64,000 bases of DNA, from NCBI RefSeq assembly GCF_001590905.1, contig NZ_BCTT01000005.1, positions 186,001-250,000 of the forward strand, in the 5' to 3' direction. Below the pieces are notes generated by a model. The model saw only the letters and a list, made by a program, of their open reading frames with translations. It had not been told where the DNA came from and searched no databases. Positions 1 to 8,950 of this stretch are shown in pieces. This stretch comes from Serratia grimesii NBRC 13537. Lineage in GTDB: Bacteria; Pseudomonadota; Gammaproteobacteria; Enterobacterales; Enterobacteriaceae. The first letter of the stretch is position 1, and each line of letters begins with the position of its first letter. A program made the translations under genes and the position numbers.

Positions 1-2
1 GG

Positions 3-89
3 TTACCGCTGGCTGACGGCGTAGAGATCGGCACGTTGGTTGAGTTGGCGCAGTGGACGCTGGCGGCCGAGAAAGTGCTGACGTTCTGA
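3..89 (+). CDS. 3' end of an unidentified gene (partial)
   Basis: One frame stays open from the window edge to a TGA at 87-89 and gives about 28 residues ending in EKVLTF. In E. coli acrR precedes mscK, but this tail does not resemble the AcrR C-terminus, so I do not name it. It could also be a chance open frame. About 100 bases separate it from mscK. Confidence 0.3.
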   Translation, partial: LPLADGVEIGTLVELAQWTLAAEKVLTF

Positions 90-189
90 TTCCGGTACAT
101 CTGTACATCACCAGCAATGCTTTTCTTATTCTTTGGCTATCTGCGATCGTGATAATCTTTCTGCTTCTTTATTGATTCGAAGCTAAATC

Positions 190-3100
190 ATGCATCGCAG
201 GTTAGTTAAACGCCCTTTTTCAGCGTTACCCTCGTTCCTTGGTGTGGATCTCTGCCGCACGCTTGTCCTATTTTTGTTGATCGCGGTTTGCGCGGTCTGC
301 CAGCCCACGGCCTATGCTGCGCTGAATGGCGATCTACCGTCTCGCAGCGAAATTCAAAGCCAACTGGATGCGTTGAATAAGCAAAAAACGCTGACGCCGG
401 TGAATAAACTGACCCAGCAGGATTTGACCCGTACGCTTGAACTGTTGGATGCAATCGAACGCACCAAACAAGATGGGGCCCAGCTTAAACAGCAACTGCA
501 ATTGGCTCCGGGCAAATTACGGCAGGTGACCGCTGATCTAGAGGCGTTGAAAGTGCCGGTAGACAGTGCGGCTGCCAGAGCTGAACTGTTGCCGCTTTCG
601 CTACGCCAGTTAGAAACCCGACTCTATCAGACGCTTGACGACTTGCAGACGGCGCAAGAAAACCTGTCGACTTATAACAGCCAACTGGTTTCATTGCAGA
701 CCCAGCCAGAGCGGGTACAAAGCAGTATGTATACTGCTTCGCAGCGCCTGCAGGAAATCCGCAACCAAATCAATGACCAAACGCCGGGCCAGAGTTCATT
801 GCGCGACAGCCAGTTGGTGATGCTGGCAACTGAACAGACGTTGCTCAACGCGCAAATTGATCTACAGCGAAAAAGTCTGGAAGCCAACACCACCTTGCAG
901 GATCTGTTGCAGAAGCAGCGGGATTACACCACCGGGCACATTGATGCACTGGACCATAACGTGCAGCTACTGCAAGAGGTGGTCAACAGTAAGCGGTTGA
1001 CGTTATCGGAAAAAACCGCGAAAGAAGCACAGAATCCGGAAGATGCGACAGATATTCAGCATGATCAGTTGGTCAGCAAAGAGCTGGATGTTAACCGGCA
1101 ACTTAGTCAACGGCTGATCGCGGCGACTGAAGAGAGCAACGTGTTGTTCCAACAGAATATTCGGGTGAAGAACTGGCTCGATCGTGGCTTGCAGGCGGAA
1201 CGCAATCTGAAGGAACAAATCCAGGTACTGAAAGGCAGCCTGGTGTTGTCGCGCATTTTGTATCAGCAGCAACAAAGTCTGCCGCAGGGAACGCTGGTGG
1301 CTGATATGGGGACACGCATTGCCGATCTCCGTCTGGAGCAATTTGATATCAACCAGCAGCGTGACGATCTGTTCAAGGGTGATGATTACATCAATAAGTT
1401 GGTCGCCGATAGTAAAGAAAAAGCCAGTGCGGACGTGCTTGATGCCTTGAATGAAATCGTCGATATGCGGCGTGAGCTGTTGGATCAGTTGAATAAACAG
1501 CTCAGCAATCAGTTGGCACAATCGATCAGCTTACAGATCAACCAGCAACAGTTGACCAGTGTTAACACCTCGCTACGAGATACGCTAACCCAGCAGATTT
1601 TCTGGGTAAACAGCAATAAGCCGGTCGATTTGGCATGGTTGAAAGCATTGCCGGGGGCGGTCAAAGATCAAATTGCCGCGCTCGATTTCAAAATAGACAT
1701 CGGCAAAATGCTGCAAGGTGGGTTGAATTCATTAGTCATCCTTATCCCGCTGTTGCTGTTACTGGGTTTGCTACGTTGGCGCTATAAGCTGATCGACAAT
1801 CATTTGCAGAAACTGGCGAATGATGTCGGGCAGTTAAAGCGCGATAGCCAATTGCATACGCCGAAAGCCATTATTTTGACCCTGTTGAAGGTATTACCAG
1901 GTTCGGCGCTATTGCTCGGCGCCGGTTTCTGGTGTTACCGGACAGATATTGGCCTCAGTGACTTTATTTGGGCACTCTCGCAGCAGTTAGCGATGTTCTG
2001 GCTGGTTTTCGGCTTTACCTATCGTCTATTGGCGCGTGGCGGCATCAGCGAGCGGCATTTCAACTTTTCTGTTGAACTCTGTGCGCACTATCGTCGTCAG
2101 ACGGTGCGCTTGGGCCTGGCGCTACTGCCGTTAATCTTCTGGTCAGTGCTGGGTGAGAAAGCGCCGTTACGACTGGTGGAAGATGTTATTGGCCAGGTGG
2201 TGGTGATGCTGACATTGGCGCTGTTAGCCGTGCTGGTGTTCCCAATGTGTCGCGACAGTTGGCGTGAGAAAGGCTCACATGCGGTGCGGTTAGTGATCGT
2301 CACTGCTATTGCAGCGACGCCGCTGATTTTGCTCGGGTTGATGTTCGCCGGTTACTTCTACACCACACTGCGCCTTGCTGGCCGCTGGATCGACAGTCTC
2401 TATTTATTCTTCCTGTGGAACATTGTTTATCTGACCGCTATTCGCGGTTTGAGCGTTGCGGCGCGGCGGCTGGCATATCGGCGTGCGTTGGCTCGCCGTC
2501 AGAGTTTGGCGAAAGAGAAAGAGGGGGCAGAAGGGGTCGAGCCGGTTGAAGAGCCACCTTTGGCGCTCGATCAGATCAACGAACAATCGCTGCGTCTGAC
2601 CACTATGGTGCTATTTATTATCTTCGCCAGCGCTCTGTACGGTATTTGGTCGGATCTGGTGACGGTGATTTCGTATCTGGACAGCATCACGCTCTGGCAT
2701 TATACCGCGACCGTTGCGGGCAGCAGCGTGGCACAGGCGGTGACGCTGGGTAATATGATGGTCGCGATAGCTGCGGTGATCGTCGCTTACGTCATGACCC
2801 GCAACCTGCCAGGTTTACTGGAAGTGGTGGTGTTGTCACGGCTGCAGTTGCGGCAGGGGACGTCTTACGCTGTCACGACCATACTGACCTATCTGATTAC
2901 CACCGTGGGCGCTGTGACCGCACTCGGGTCGCTGGGTGTCTCTTGGGATAAACTGCAGTGGTTGGCCGCCGGTTTAACCGTAGGGTTAGGGTTCGGTCTG
3001 CAGGAGATTTTCGCCAACTTTGTCTCTGGCTTGATCATCCTGTTCGAACGGCCGATCCGCATCGGCGACACCATTACTATCGGTAGCTTCTCCGGTTCGG

Positions 3101-3582
3101 TCAGTAAAATTCGCATTCGCGCCACGACCATCACCGACTTTGACCGCAAAGAGGTGATCATCCCGAACAAAGCGTTTGTGACCGAGCGGTTGATCAACTG
3201 GTCTCTGTCAGACACCATCACCCGTGTATTGATCAAAGTCGGTGTGGCTTATGGTTCAGATCTGGATAAGGTGAAAGCGGTGTTGTTAAAGGCAGCGCAC
3301 GATAATCCGCGGGTAATGACCGATCCAGAACCGCAGGTATTCTTCCTTAATTTTGGTGCCAGCACGCTGGACCATGAACTGCGTCTTTATGTCCGGGAAT
3401 TGCGTGACCGCAGCTATACCGTTGACGAACTGAACCGTTCGATCGAACGCCTGTGTCGTGAGAACGACATCAATATTGCTTTCAACCAGCTTGAAGTGTA
3501 CTTGCACAACCAGCAGGGCAATGAGGTGCAGGAAGTCAAACGGACACTGTCACCGGGAGAAGGTGGAGTATCGGCAGGATAG
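190..3582 (+). CDS. mscK: Mechanosensitive channel MscK (KefA)
   Basis: Large potassium-dependent mechanosensitive channel of the inner membrane that opens under membrane tension. The 1130 residues compare with about 1120 in E. coli and align over the whole length. A signal-like hydrophobic segment (about 24-43) is followed by a long Gln/Leu-rich periplasmic coiled-coil region (about 60-500). A series of membrane helices starts near residue 515. The MscS-type pore and beta domain lies at about 880-1100, with the hallmark stretch GLGFGLQEIFANFVSG and then RPIRIGDT. No strong ribosome binding site precedes the ATG, but this start gives the expected length. A bidirectional hairpin follows the gene. 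Confidence 0.97.
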   Translation: MHRRLVKRPFSALPSFLGVDLCRTLVLFLLIAVCAVCQPTAYAALNGDLPSRSEIQSQLDALNKQKTLTPVNKLTQQDLTRTLELLDAIERTKQDGAQLKQQLQLAPGKLRQVTADLEALKVPVDSAAARAELLPLSLRQLETRLYQTLDDLQTAQENLSTYNSQLVSLQTQPERVQSSMYTASQRLQEIRNQINDQTPGQSSLRDSQLVMLATEQTLLNAQIDLQRKSLEANTTLQDLLQKQRDYTTGHIDALDHNVQLLQEVVNSKRLTLSEKTAKEAQNPEDATDIQHDQLVSKELDVNRQLSQRLIAATEESNVLFQQNIRVKNWLDRGLQAERNLKEQIQVLKGSLVLSRILYQQQQSLPQGTLVADMGTRIADLRLEQFDINQQRDDLFKGDDYINKLVADSKEKASADVLDALNEIVDMRRELLDQLNKQLSNQLAQSISLQINQQQLTSVNTSLRDTLTQQIFWVNSNKPVDLAWLKALPGAVKDQIAALDFKIDIGKMLQGGLNSLVILIPLLLLLGLLRWRYKLIDNHLQKLANDVGQLKRDSQLHTPKAIILTLLKVLPGSALLLGAGFWCYRTDIGLSDFIWALSQQLAMFWLVFGFTYRLLARGGISERHFNFSVELCAHYRRQTVRLGLALLPLIFWSVLGEKAPLRLVEDVIGQVVVMLTLALLAVLVFPMCRDSWREKGSHAVRLVIVTAIAATPLILLGLMFAGYFYTTLRLAGRWIDSLYLFFLWNIVYLTAIRGLSVAARRLAYRRALARRQSLAKEKEGAEGVEPVEEPPLALDQINEQSLRLTTMVLFIIFASALYGIWSDLVTVISYLDSITLWHYTATVAGSSVAQAVTLGNMMVAIAAVIVAYVMTRNLPGLLEVVVLSRLQLRQGTSYAVTTILTYLITTVGAVTALGSLGVSWDKLQWLAAGLTVGLGFGLQEIFANFVSGLIILFERPIRIGDTITIGSFSGSVSKIRIRATTITDFDRKEVIIPNKAFVTERLINWSLSDTITRVLIKVGVAYGSDLDKVKAVLLKAAHDNPRVMTDPEPQVFFLNFGASTLDHELRLYVRELRDRSYTVDELNRSIERLCRENDINIAFNQLEVYLHNQQGNEVQEVKRTLSPGEGGVSAG

Positions 3583-3595
3583 TGGGATGAGAATC

Positions 3596-3624
3596 AAGGG
3601 TTCAGCGCAGGCTGAACCCTTTTT
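3596..3624. terminator. Bidirectional terminator between mscK and rsmS
   Basis: An 11-bp perfect stem (3596-3606 with 3611-3621) and a GCAG loop are followed on the + strand by a T run. It lies between convergent genes, so it can end mscK and, read on the other strand, rsmS. Confidence 0.85.
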
Positions 3625-3802
3625 ATTGCCCGACAGGCAGGTAGGGAGAGGTCACACCATTGCGTTGCAGCTTTTCCTGATAATCCCGTTTGACGATATC
3701 CAACGCCGCCAGTGCGGTGGCTGGATCGATCTCATTGCATTCCAACAGGTAAATCAGATCTACCGCCAGTTGCAGTTCTGGTGAGGCATTTTCTAGAGAC
3801 AT
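3623..3802 (-). CDS. rsmS: RsmS (YbaM), small DUF2496 protein
   Basis: A 59-residue protein starting MSLENA and containing [10 protein letters not shown] and ALDIVKRDY, the conserved core of the YbaM family (53 residues in E. coli). The homologue was named RsmS in Pectobacterium as a regulator of secondary metabolism. An upstream GTG at 3811 would add three residues, but the ATG at 3802 matches the family start. It is convergent with mscK and upstream of nothing else on its strand; priC lies 106 bases further right on the same strand. Function here is by homology only. Confidence 0.85.
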   Translation of the reverse strand: MSLENASPELQLAVDLIYLLECNEIDPATALAALDIVKRDYQEKLQRNGVTSPYLPVGQ

Positions 3803-3908
3803 AAAACCCACGTTTTAATTGAGATGAATGAGTGATGCTTCGCTTCGGCTGAGTATAGTGAACAAGATCCTCGGAGGGGAATAATCATTAAAATATTGTG
3901 ATAAATCT

Positions 3909-4445
3909 TCAAAAACCGTTTTCTTTGCGCTCAATACTGCGTTCAATGCGCGCCAATGCTTGGCGGCAACGCATCAATCGACCTTCCAGCGCCGCGAGTT
4001 CATGTTGTAGTTTTTGCTGTGCAGCCAGCGTCGTTTGTCTTCCTAAAAGACTTTCCCGATCTTGAATCATTGCAATGATTCGGCGCTCATAATCCTGATG
4101 CTCGGCCAGCTTGTGATACAAATCGACTGCCGCCACTTCCTTGGGTTGATTCTTGCGGCGCAGAGCTTGAGTCGCAAGCTCGCGCTGCAGAGCGGTGATC
4201 TGTGCTACCAGCCGCTCGGCCAGAAAGGCAACCTGCGTCGTGCGTTTGTCGTTGGCAGCGGTCTGCAATTGGGTAAAGTTCTTTTGCACTTCTGTCAGGT
4301 AATCGCGCAGACGTGTGCCGCGGTTGGAAAACAGCGCTGCGTCAAAGCGTGCCTGCGGAATAGGGGCATCGCCGCGCGGTGTGATTTCGCCGGCAAGAAC
4401 CGTGATCTGTTGTTCTAACACGTGTAAAAGACGCTGAGTGCTCAC
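3909..4445 (-). CDS. priC: Primosomal replication protein N'' (PriC)
   Basis: PriC reloads the DnaB helicase at stalled forks, favouring forks with a gapped leading strand. The 178 residues compare with 175 in E. coli. The protein is all-helical and rich in Gln, Arg and Leu, with a basic C-terminal half (LMRCRQALARIERSIER) typical of the DNA- and SSB-binding region. The start is a GTG at 4445, fixed by the conserved MSTQRLLHVLEQQI beginning. It is divergent from ybaN, as in E. coli. Confidence 0.93.
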   Translation of the reverse strand: MSTQRLLHVLEQQITVLAGEITPRGDAPIPQARFDAALFSNRGTRLRDYLTEVQKNFTQLQTAANDKRTTQVAFLAERLVAQITALQRELATQALRRKNQPKEVAAVDLYHKLAEHQDYERRIIAMIQDRESLLGRQTTLAAQQKLQHELAALEGRLMRCRQALARIERSIERKENGF

Positions 4446-4596
4446 GTTGGCTCCATAACAATGAGATTGGGTTCAGCTTGCCCGCGATCACGCCGTGAAA
4501 CAAGCGCCACGCGCATATTCCGGTTGCAGTGGCTGGCGATGCGGCAGATGCCGGTGGTAAAGTAGCCGCCAACAGGTCCAAGGATGAAGGAGTGAC

Positions 4597-4977
4597 ATGA
4601 CACGTTGGTTATTGATTATCCTCGGTTGGCTGGCGGTAGTGCTGGCAACGCTGGGCGTGGTATTGCCGTTATTACCGACGACGCCGTTCCTGTTGCTGGC
4701 CGCTTGGTGTTTTGCCCGTTCGTCGCCGCGATTCCACTCTTGGTTACTGTACCGTTCATGGTTCGGGTCTTATCTGCGTCATTGGCAGCAGCATCGTGCG
4801 TTACCGCCTGGGGCCAAATGGAAGGCCGTGTTGGTGATCGTGCTAACCTTTGCGGTTTCGCTATGGTTGGTGAAAATCTGGTGGGTACGCGGGTTATTAT
4901 TATTGATGTTGGCCATTCTGCTGGCCTTTATGCTGCGTCTACCTGTTGTTGACCTGCCGCAACAAAAACAGCGCTGA
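4597..4977 (+). CDS. ybaN: Inner membrane protein YbaN (DUF454)
   Basis: A small integral membrane protein of 126 residues (125 in E. coli). Hydrophobic segments at about 3-35 and 74-110 flank a conserved central signature, LPTTPFLLLAAWCFARSSP, followed by WLLYRSWFG. Function is unknown in the family. It sits between priC (divergent) and apt (same strand, 192 bases downstream), the standard enterobacterial arrangement. A Shine-Dalgarno-like AAGGAGTG precedes the ATG. Confidence 0.93.
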   Translation: MTRWLLIILGWLAVVLATLGVVLPLLPTTPFLLLAAWCFARSSPRFHSWLLYRSWFGSYLRHWQQHRALPPGAKWKAVLVIVLTFAVSLWLVKIWWVRGLLLLMLAILLAFMLRLPVVDLPQQKQR

Positions 4978-5169
4978 TTGTGGCTTATGATAGTCAGTAG
5001 CTTTTAGGCTGCAGCTTGAAAGATGCAGGCGACAGTTGCATTTGTCCGCCAGTTTGCATAGATTTGGGCGTTTTCGTGCGCGGGGTGCTCCCCATTTCCT
5101 GTTTATCGCGGGATTGGGTTTCAGACGACCTGCGTGCAAGTCATTAGGCAGTTTTATCAGGCAATAATT

Positions 5170-5721
5170 ATGACCGCTACTGCACAGCAGCTTCAGTTTA
5201 TTAAAGACAGTATCAAAACCATTCCGGACTACCCTAAGCCGGGCATACTGTTCCGTGACGTCACCAGCCTGCTGGAAAACCCGCTGGCCTATGCTGCCAG
5301 TATTGAATTACTGGTTGAGCGCTTCCGCGAAGCGGGCGTCACCAAAGTGGTGGGCACCGAAGCGCGTGGTTTCCTATTTGGTGCTCCGGTTGCGTTGGCG
5401 CTGGGCGTGGGTTTTGTACCTGTACGTAAACCAGGCAAGCTGCCGCGTGCGACCCTCAGCGAAAGCTATGAGCTGGAATACGGTACTGACAAGCTGGAAA
5501 TCCACACCGATGCTATCAACGCGGGTGATAAAGTGCTGGTGGTTGACGATCTGCTGGCGACAGGTGGCACCATTGAGGCGACAGCCAAGCTGATCCGCCG
5601 TTTGGGTGGTGAAGTTAAAGACGCAGCATTCATTATTAACCTGCCGGATCTTGGCGGTGAAGCGCGTTTAAACGGCTTGGGTATCGAATGCTACAGCCTG
5701 GTCAACTTCGCCGGCCACTGA
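5170..5721 (+). CDS. apt: Adenine phosphoribosyltransferase
   Basis: Salvages adenine to AMP with PRPP. The 183 residues from the ATG at 5170 match E. coli Apt; an in-frame upstream ATG at 5134 would add 12 unrelated residues and is not used. The PRPP-binding motif [13 protein letters not shown] is intact, as is the early [14 protein letters not shown] block. dnaX follows after 162 bases, as in E. coli. Confidence 0.97.
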   Translation: MTATAQQLQFIKDSIKTIPDYPKPGILFRDVTSLLENPLAYAASIELLVERFREAGVTKVVGTEARGFLFGAPVALALGVGFVPVRKPGKLPRATLSESYELEYGTDKLEIHTDAINAGDKVLVVDDLLATGGTIEATAKLIRRLGGEVKDAAFIINLPDLGGEARLNGLGIECYSLVNFAGH

Positions 5722-5883
5722 TTTAAAATTTATATCCCCAATAGATTTTGTCTCACCGCCAGGCGTGTGCATATGTTGCCCATAACGCGGCGGCACGAAA
5801 GATGATGGGGATAAACAGCCTCGCGGATCGCCACGAGGCTGTGTTAGCATGACCCTCCAGATTACTCGACTTTTCCGGTATTA

Positions 5884-7836
5884 ATGAGCTATCAGGTTCT
5901 TGCCCGTAAGTGGCGCCCTCAAACGTTTGCAGATGTTGTCGGACAGGAACACGTCCTGACTGCGCTGGCTAACGGCCTCTCGCTGGGGCGGATTCATCAC
6001 GCCTATCTGTTCTCGGGAACGCGTGGCGTGGGTAAAACCACCATTGCGCGCCTGCTGGCCAAAGGCCTGAACTGTGAAACCGGCATCACCGCCACACCGT
6101 GCGGTCAATGCGATAACTGCCGCGAGATTGAGCAGGGGCGTTTTGTCGATCTGATCGAGATTGATGCCGCGTCCAGAACCAAGGTGGAAGATACCCGCGA
6201 TCTGCTCGATAACGTCCAGTATGCGCCCGCCCGTGGCCGCTTCAAGGTTTACCTGATTGACGAAGTGCACATGCTCTCGCGCCACAGCTTCAATGCGCTG
6301 TTGAAAACGCTGGAAGAGCCACCTGCACACGTCAAATTCCTGCTGGCAACCACTGATCCGCAAAAATTGCCTGTGACCATACTGTCACGTTGTTTGCAAT
6401 TCCATCTCAAGGCGTTGGATGTCGACCAAATCCGCAGCCAGTTGGAAACGGTACTGCAAGCAGAACACATCACCAGCGATCAACGTGCATTGCAGCTTTT
6501 AGCGCGCGCCGCTGACGGTAGCATGCGCGATGCATTGAGCCTCACTGACCAGGCGATTGCCATGGGGCAGGGGCAGGTAACCACCGCCACGGTTAGCCAG
6601 ATGCTTGGCACACTCGACGACGAACAGCCACTGGCTATCCTCGAGGCGTTGGTGAGTGCCGATGGTGAAAAGGTGATGGCACAGGTAGCGCAGGCCGCTT
6701 CGCGCGGTGTCGATTGGGAAAATCTGCTAGTCGAAACGTTGGCATTGCTGCACCGTATCGCGATGGTGCAACTGCTGCCATCGGTGCTGGACAACCATTA
6801 CGCCGCTATCGAACAGCGGCTGCGTGAGTTAGCGCGTACTTTGCCGCCGACAGACGTGCAACTTTATTACCAAACGCTGCTGGTCGGGCGTAAAGAGCTG
6901 GCTTTTGCACCGGATCGCCGTATGGGGGTTGAAATGACCCTGCTGCGTGCGCTGGCGTTTCACCCGAAAGCGGTGATTCCAGAGCCGGTCGCGATGGTGC
7001 AGACGGCACCCGTGCAATTGACACAGCCCCAGTCTCAACTGGCGCAACCACAACAGTTTCAGGATGCGCCACCGCCGTTAGGGCAGGCTGCACCGCAGAA
7101 CAATCAACCGGCGCATTTACCGGATGCCACCGCGCAATTATTAAAGGCGCGAACCCAACTGCTACGGCAGCAGGGAGCATCCACACCAAAAAAGAGTGAA
7201 CCGGCGGCGCCTGGAAAAGCGCGGCCGGCAAACTCAGCACTGGAGCGGTTGGCTTCCGTGACTGAGCGCAGCCAGCAGCGCCAGGCGGAAAAGATCGTGC
7301 AGGAAAAACCGGCCAAGCCGGAAGCTTACCGCTGGCGAGCATTAACCGAGCCAGAGGCCGAACCGGAGCCGCTGGCTACGCCAAAAGCACTGCGTACCGC
7401 GCTTGAGCATGAGAAAACGCCTGAACTGTCAGCTAAGCTGGTGGTTGAGTCGTTGGAGCGCGATACTTGGGCCGCGGAAATCGATAAGCTAAAAATTCCG
7501 AAACTGGTACAGCAACTGGCATTAAACGCGGTTAAACAACAGCTGGAACCGGGTAAGATTTGTCTCCATCTGCGGTCGTCGCAGCGTCACCTGAACTCGC
7601 CATCGGCGCAGAAGGTGCTGACTGATGCGCTCAGCGAGCTGTATGGCAGCCCGGTTGAGTTGACCGTGGTGGAAGACGATAATCCAGCGGAGCGGACTCC
7701 GCTGGAGTGGCGACAAGCCATTTATGAAGAAAAACTGGCGCAGGCGCGTCAGTCGATCGTTGCGGATACCAATATCCAGACGCTGCGCCGTTTCTTTGAC
7801 GCGGATCTGGATGAAGAGAGTATTCGCCCCATTTAA
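5884..7836 (+). CDS. dnaX: DNA polymerase III subunit tau (and gamma by frameshift)
   Basis: Clamp-loader ATPase and replisome organiser. The 650-residue tau has a Walker A motif (GTRGVGKTT, about 45-53), a zinc module (CGQCDNC), a Walker B/DExx motif (LIDEVHML), the SRC sensor (SRCLQFHLK), a Pro/Gln-rich linker (about 365-470) and the tau-specific C-terminal domains that bind DnaB and the alpha subunit. An internal frameshift signal (7172-7225) should also yield a gamma form of about 438 residues. ybaB follows after 41 bases and recR overlaps ybaB, forming the usual dnaX-ybaB-recR operon. Confidence 0.97.
   Translation: MSYQVLARKWRPQTFADVVGQEHVLTALANGLSLGRIHHAYLFSGTRGVGKTTIARLLAKGLNCETGITATPCGQCDNCREIEQGRFVDLIEIDAASRTKVEDTRDLLDNVQYAPARGRFKVYLIDEVHMLSRHSFNALLKTLEEPPAHVKFLLATTDPQKLPVTILSRCLQFHLKALDVDQIRSQLETVLQAEHITSDQRALQLLARAADGSMRDALSLTDQAIAMGQGQVTTATVSQMLGTLDDEQPLAILEALVSADGEKVMAQVAQAASRGVDWENLLVETLALLHRIAMVQLLPSVLDNHYAAIEQRLRELARTLPPTDVQLYYQTLLVGRKELAFAPDRRMGVEMTLLRALAFHPKAVIPEPVAMVQTAPVQLTQPQSQLAQPQQFQDAPPPLGQAAPQNNQPAHLPDATAQLLKARTQLLRQQGASTPKKSEPAAPGKARPANSALERLASVTERSQQRQAEKIVQEKPAKPEAYRWRALTEPEAEPEPLATPKALRTALEHEKTPELSAKLVVESLERDTWAAEIDKLKIPKLVQQLALNAVKQQLEPGKICLHLRSSQRHLNSPSAQKVLTDALSELYGSPVELTVVEDDNPAERTPLEWRQAIYEEKLAQARQSIVADTNIQTLRRFFDADLDEESIRPI
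7172..7225 (+). promoter_or_regulatory. dnaX: Programmed -1 frameshift site in dnaX
   Basis: All three parts of the E. coli signal are present. There is an internal Shine-Dalgarno AGGGAG (7172-7177), a 10-base spacer, and the slippery heptamer A AAA AAG (7188-7194) in the correct phase (codons 436-437). A GC-rich hairpin with a ten-pair stem and one mismatch follows at about 7201-7228. After slippage the next codons are GAG and TGA (7197-7199), so gamma would be 438 residues ending Lys-Lys-Glu. Confidence 0.93.
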
Positions 7837-7862
7837 ACGCCGCGTAAAGTGCGCGGCCCTAG

Positions 7863-8206
<344 letters not shown>

Positions 8207-8207
<1 letters not shown>

Positions 8208-8812
8208 TGCAAACCAGCCCGCTCCTTGAAACACTGATGGAGGCGTTGCGTTGTCTGCCGGGCGTAGGCCCTAAATCGGCGCAACGCATGGCATTCCAGT
8301 TGTTGCAGCGCGATCGCAGCGGTGGAATGCGCCTGGCGCAGGCGCTGACCCGTGCCATGTCGGAAATCGGTCATTGTGCCGATTGCCGCACGTTCACCGA
8401 GCAAGATATTTGCACCATCTGCGCCAATCCGCGCCGTCAGCAAAACGGCCAGATCTGTGTGGTGGAAAGCCCGGCTGATATTCACGCCATTGAGCAGACC
8501 GGTCAGTTCGCCGGGCGCTACTTTGTGCTGATGGGCCACTTGTCGCCGATGGACGGCATTGGGCCTGGCGATATCGGTTTGGATCGGCTGGAGCAACGGC
8601 TGGAAAAAGAAAGCATTACCGAAGTGATCCTGGCCACCAACCCAACGGTGGAAGGTGAGGCTACTGCCAACTATATTGCCGAGATGTGTGGTCAGTATGG
8701 TGTGGTTGCCAGCCGCATTGCCCACGGCGTGCCGGTGGGTGGCGAACTCGAGATGGTTGACGGCACCACGCTGTCACATTCATTGGCAGGTCGCCACGTC
8801 ATTAAGTTTTAA
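8207..8812 (+). CDS. recR: Recombination mediator RecR
   Basis: Part of RecFOR, which loads RecA onto SSB-coated gaps. The 201 residues show an N-terminal helix-hairpin-helix ([14 protein letters not shown]), a four-cysteine zinc motif (CADC with CTIC, about 57-72) and a Toprim domain ([12 protein letters not shown], then [13 protein letters not shown]). Its ATG overlaps the ybaB stop. A strong hairpin terminator follows. Confidence 0.97.
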
Positions 8813-8821
8813 TGTTTTCCT

Positions 8822-8852
8822 CTGACGGGGCTATCTGGCCCCGTCAGTTATT
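8822..8852 (+). terminator. Terminator of the dnaX-ybaB-recR operon
   Basis: A nine-base-pair stem (8822-8830 with 8839-8847), extendable by one pair, is followed by TTATT. It lies ten bases after the recR stop. Confidence 0.8.
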
Positions 8853-8875
8853 CTGCAAAAATTTCCCGCCAGTCG

Positions 8876-8904
8876 CTTGAAAAACAACGTCCTTACCCCC
8901 ACTT
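8876..8904 (+). promoter_or_regulatory. Putative sigma-32 heat-shock promoter of htpG
   Basis: CTTGAAA (8876-8882) and CCCCCACTT (8896-8904) are separated by about 13-14 bases, close to the sigma-32 consensus CTTGAA / CCCCATNT. The site sits 47 bases before htpG, a known sigma-32 regulon member in E. coli. Confidence 0.75.
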
Positions 8905-8950
8905 GATCCTCATTGTCCGATTTTGGTAGCTATTGTCTTTGAGGTAATCA

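Noticed and set aside
1-89. acrR as the partial first gene
   Set aside because: Position fits E. coli, but the visible C-terminal residues do not resemble AcrR, so the name was not used.
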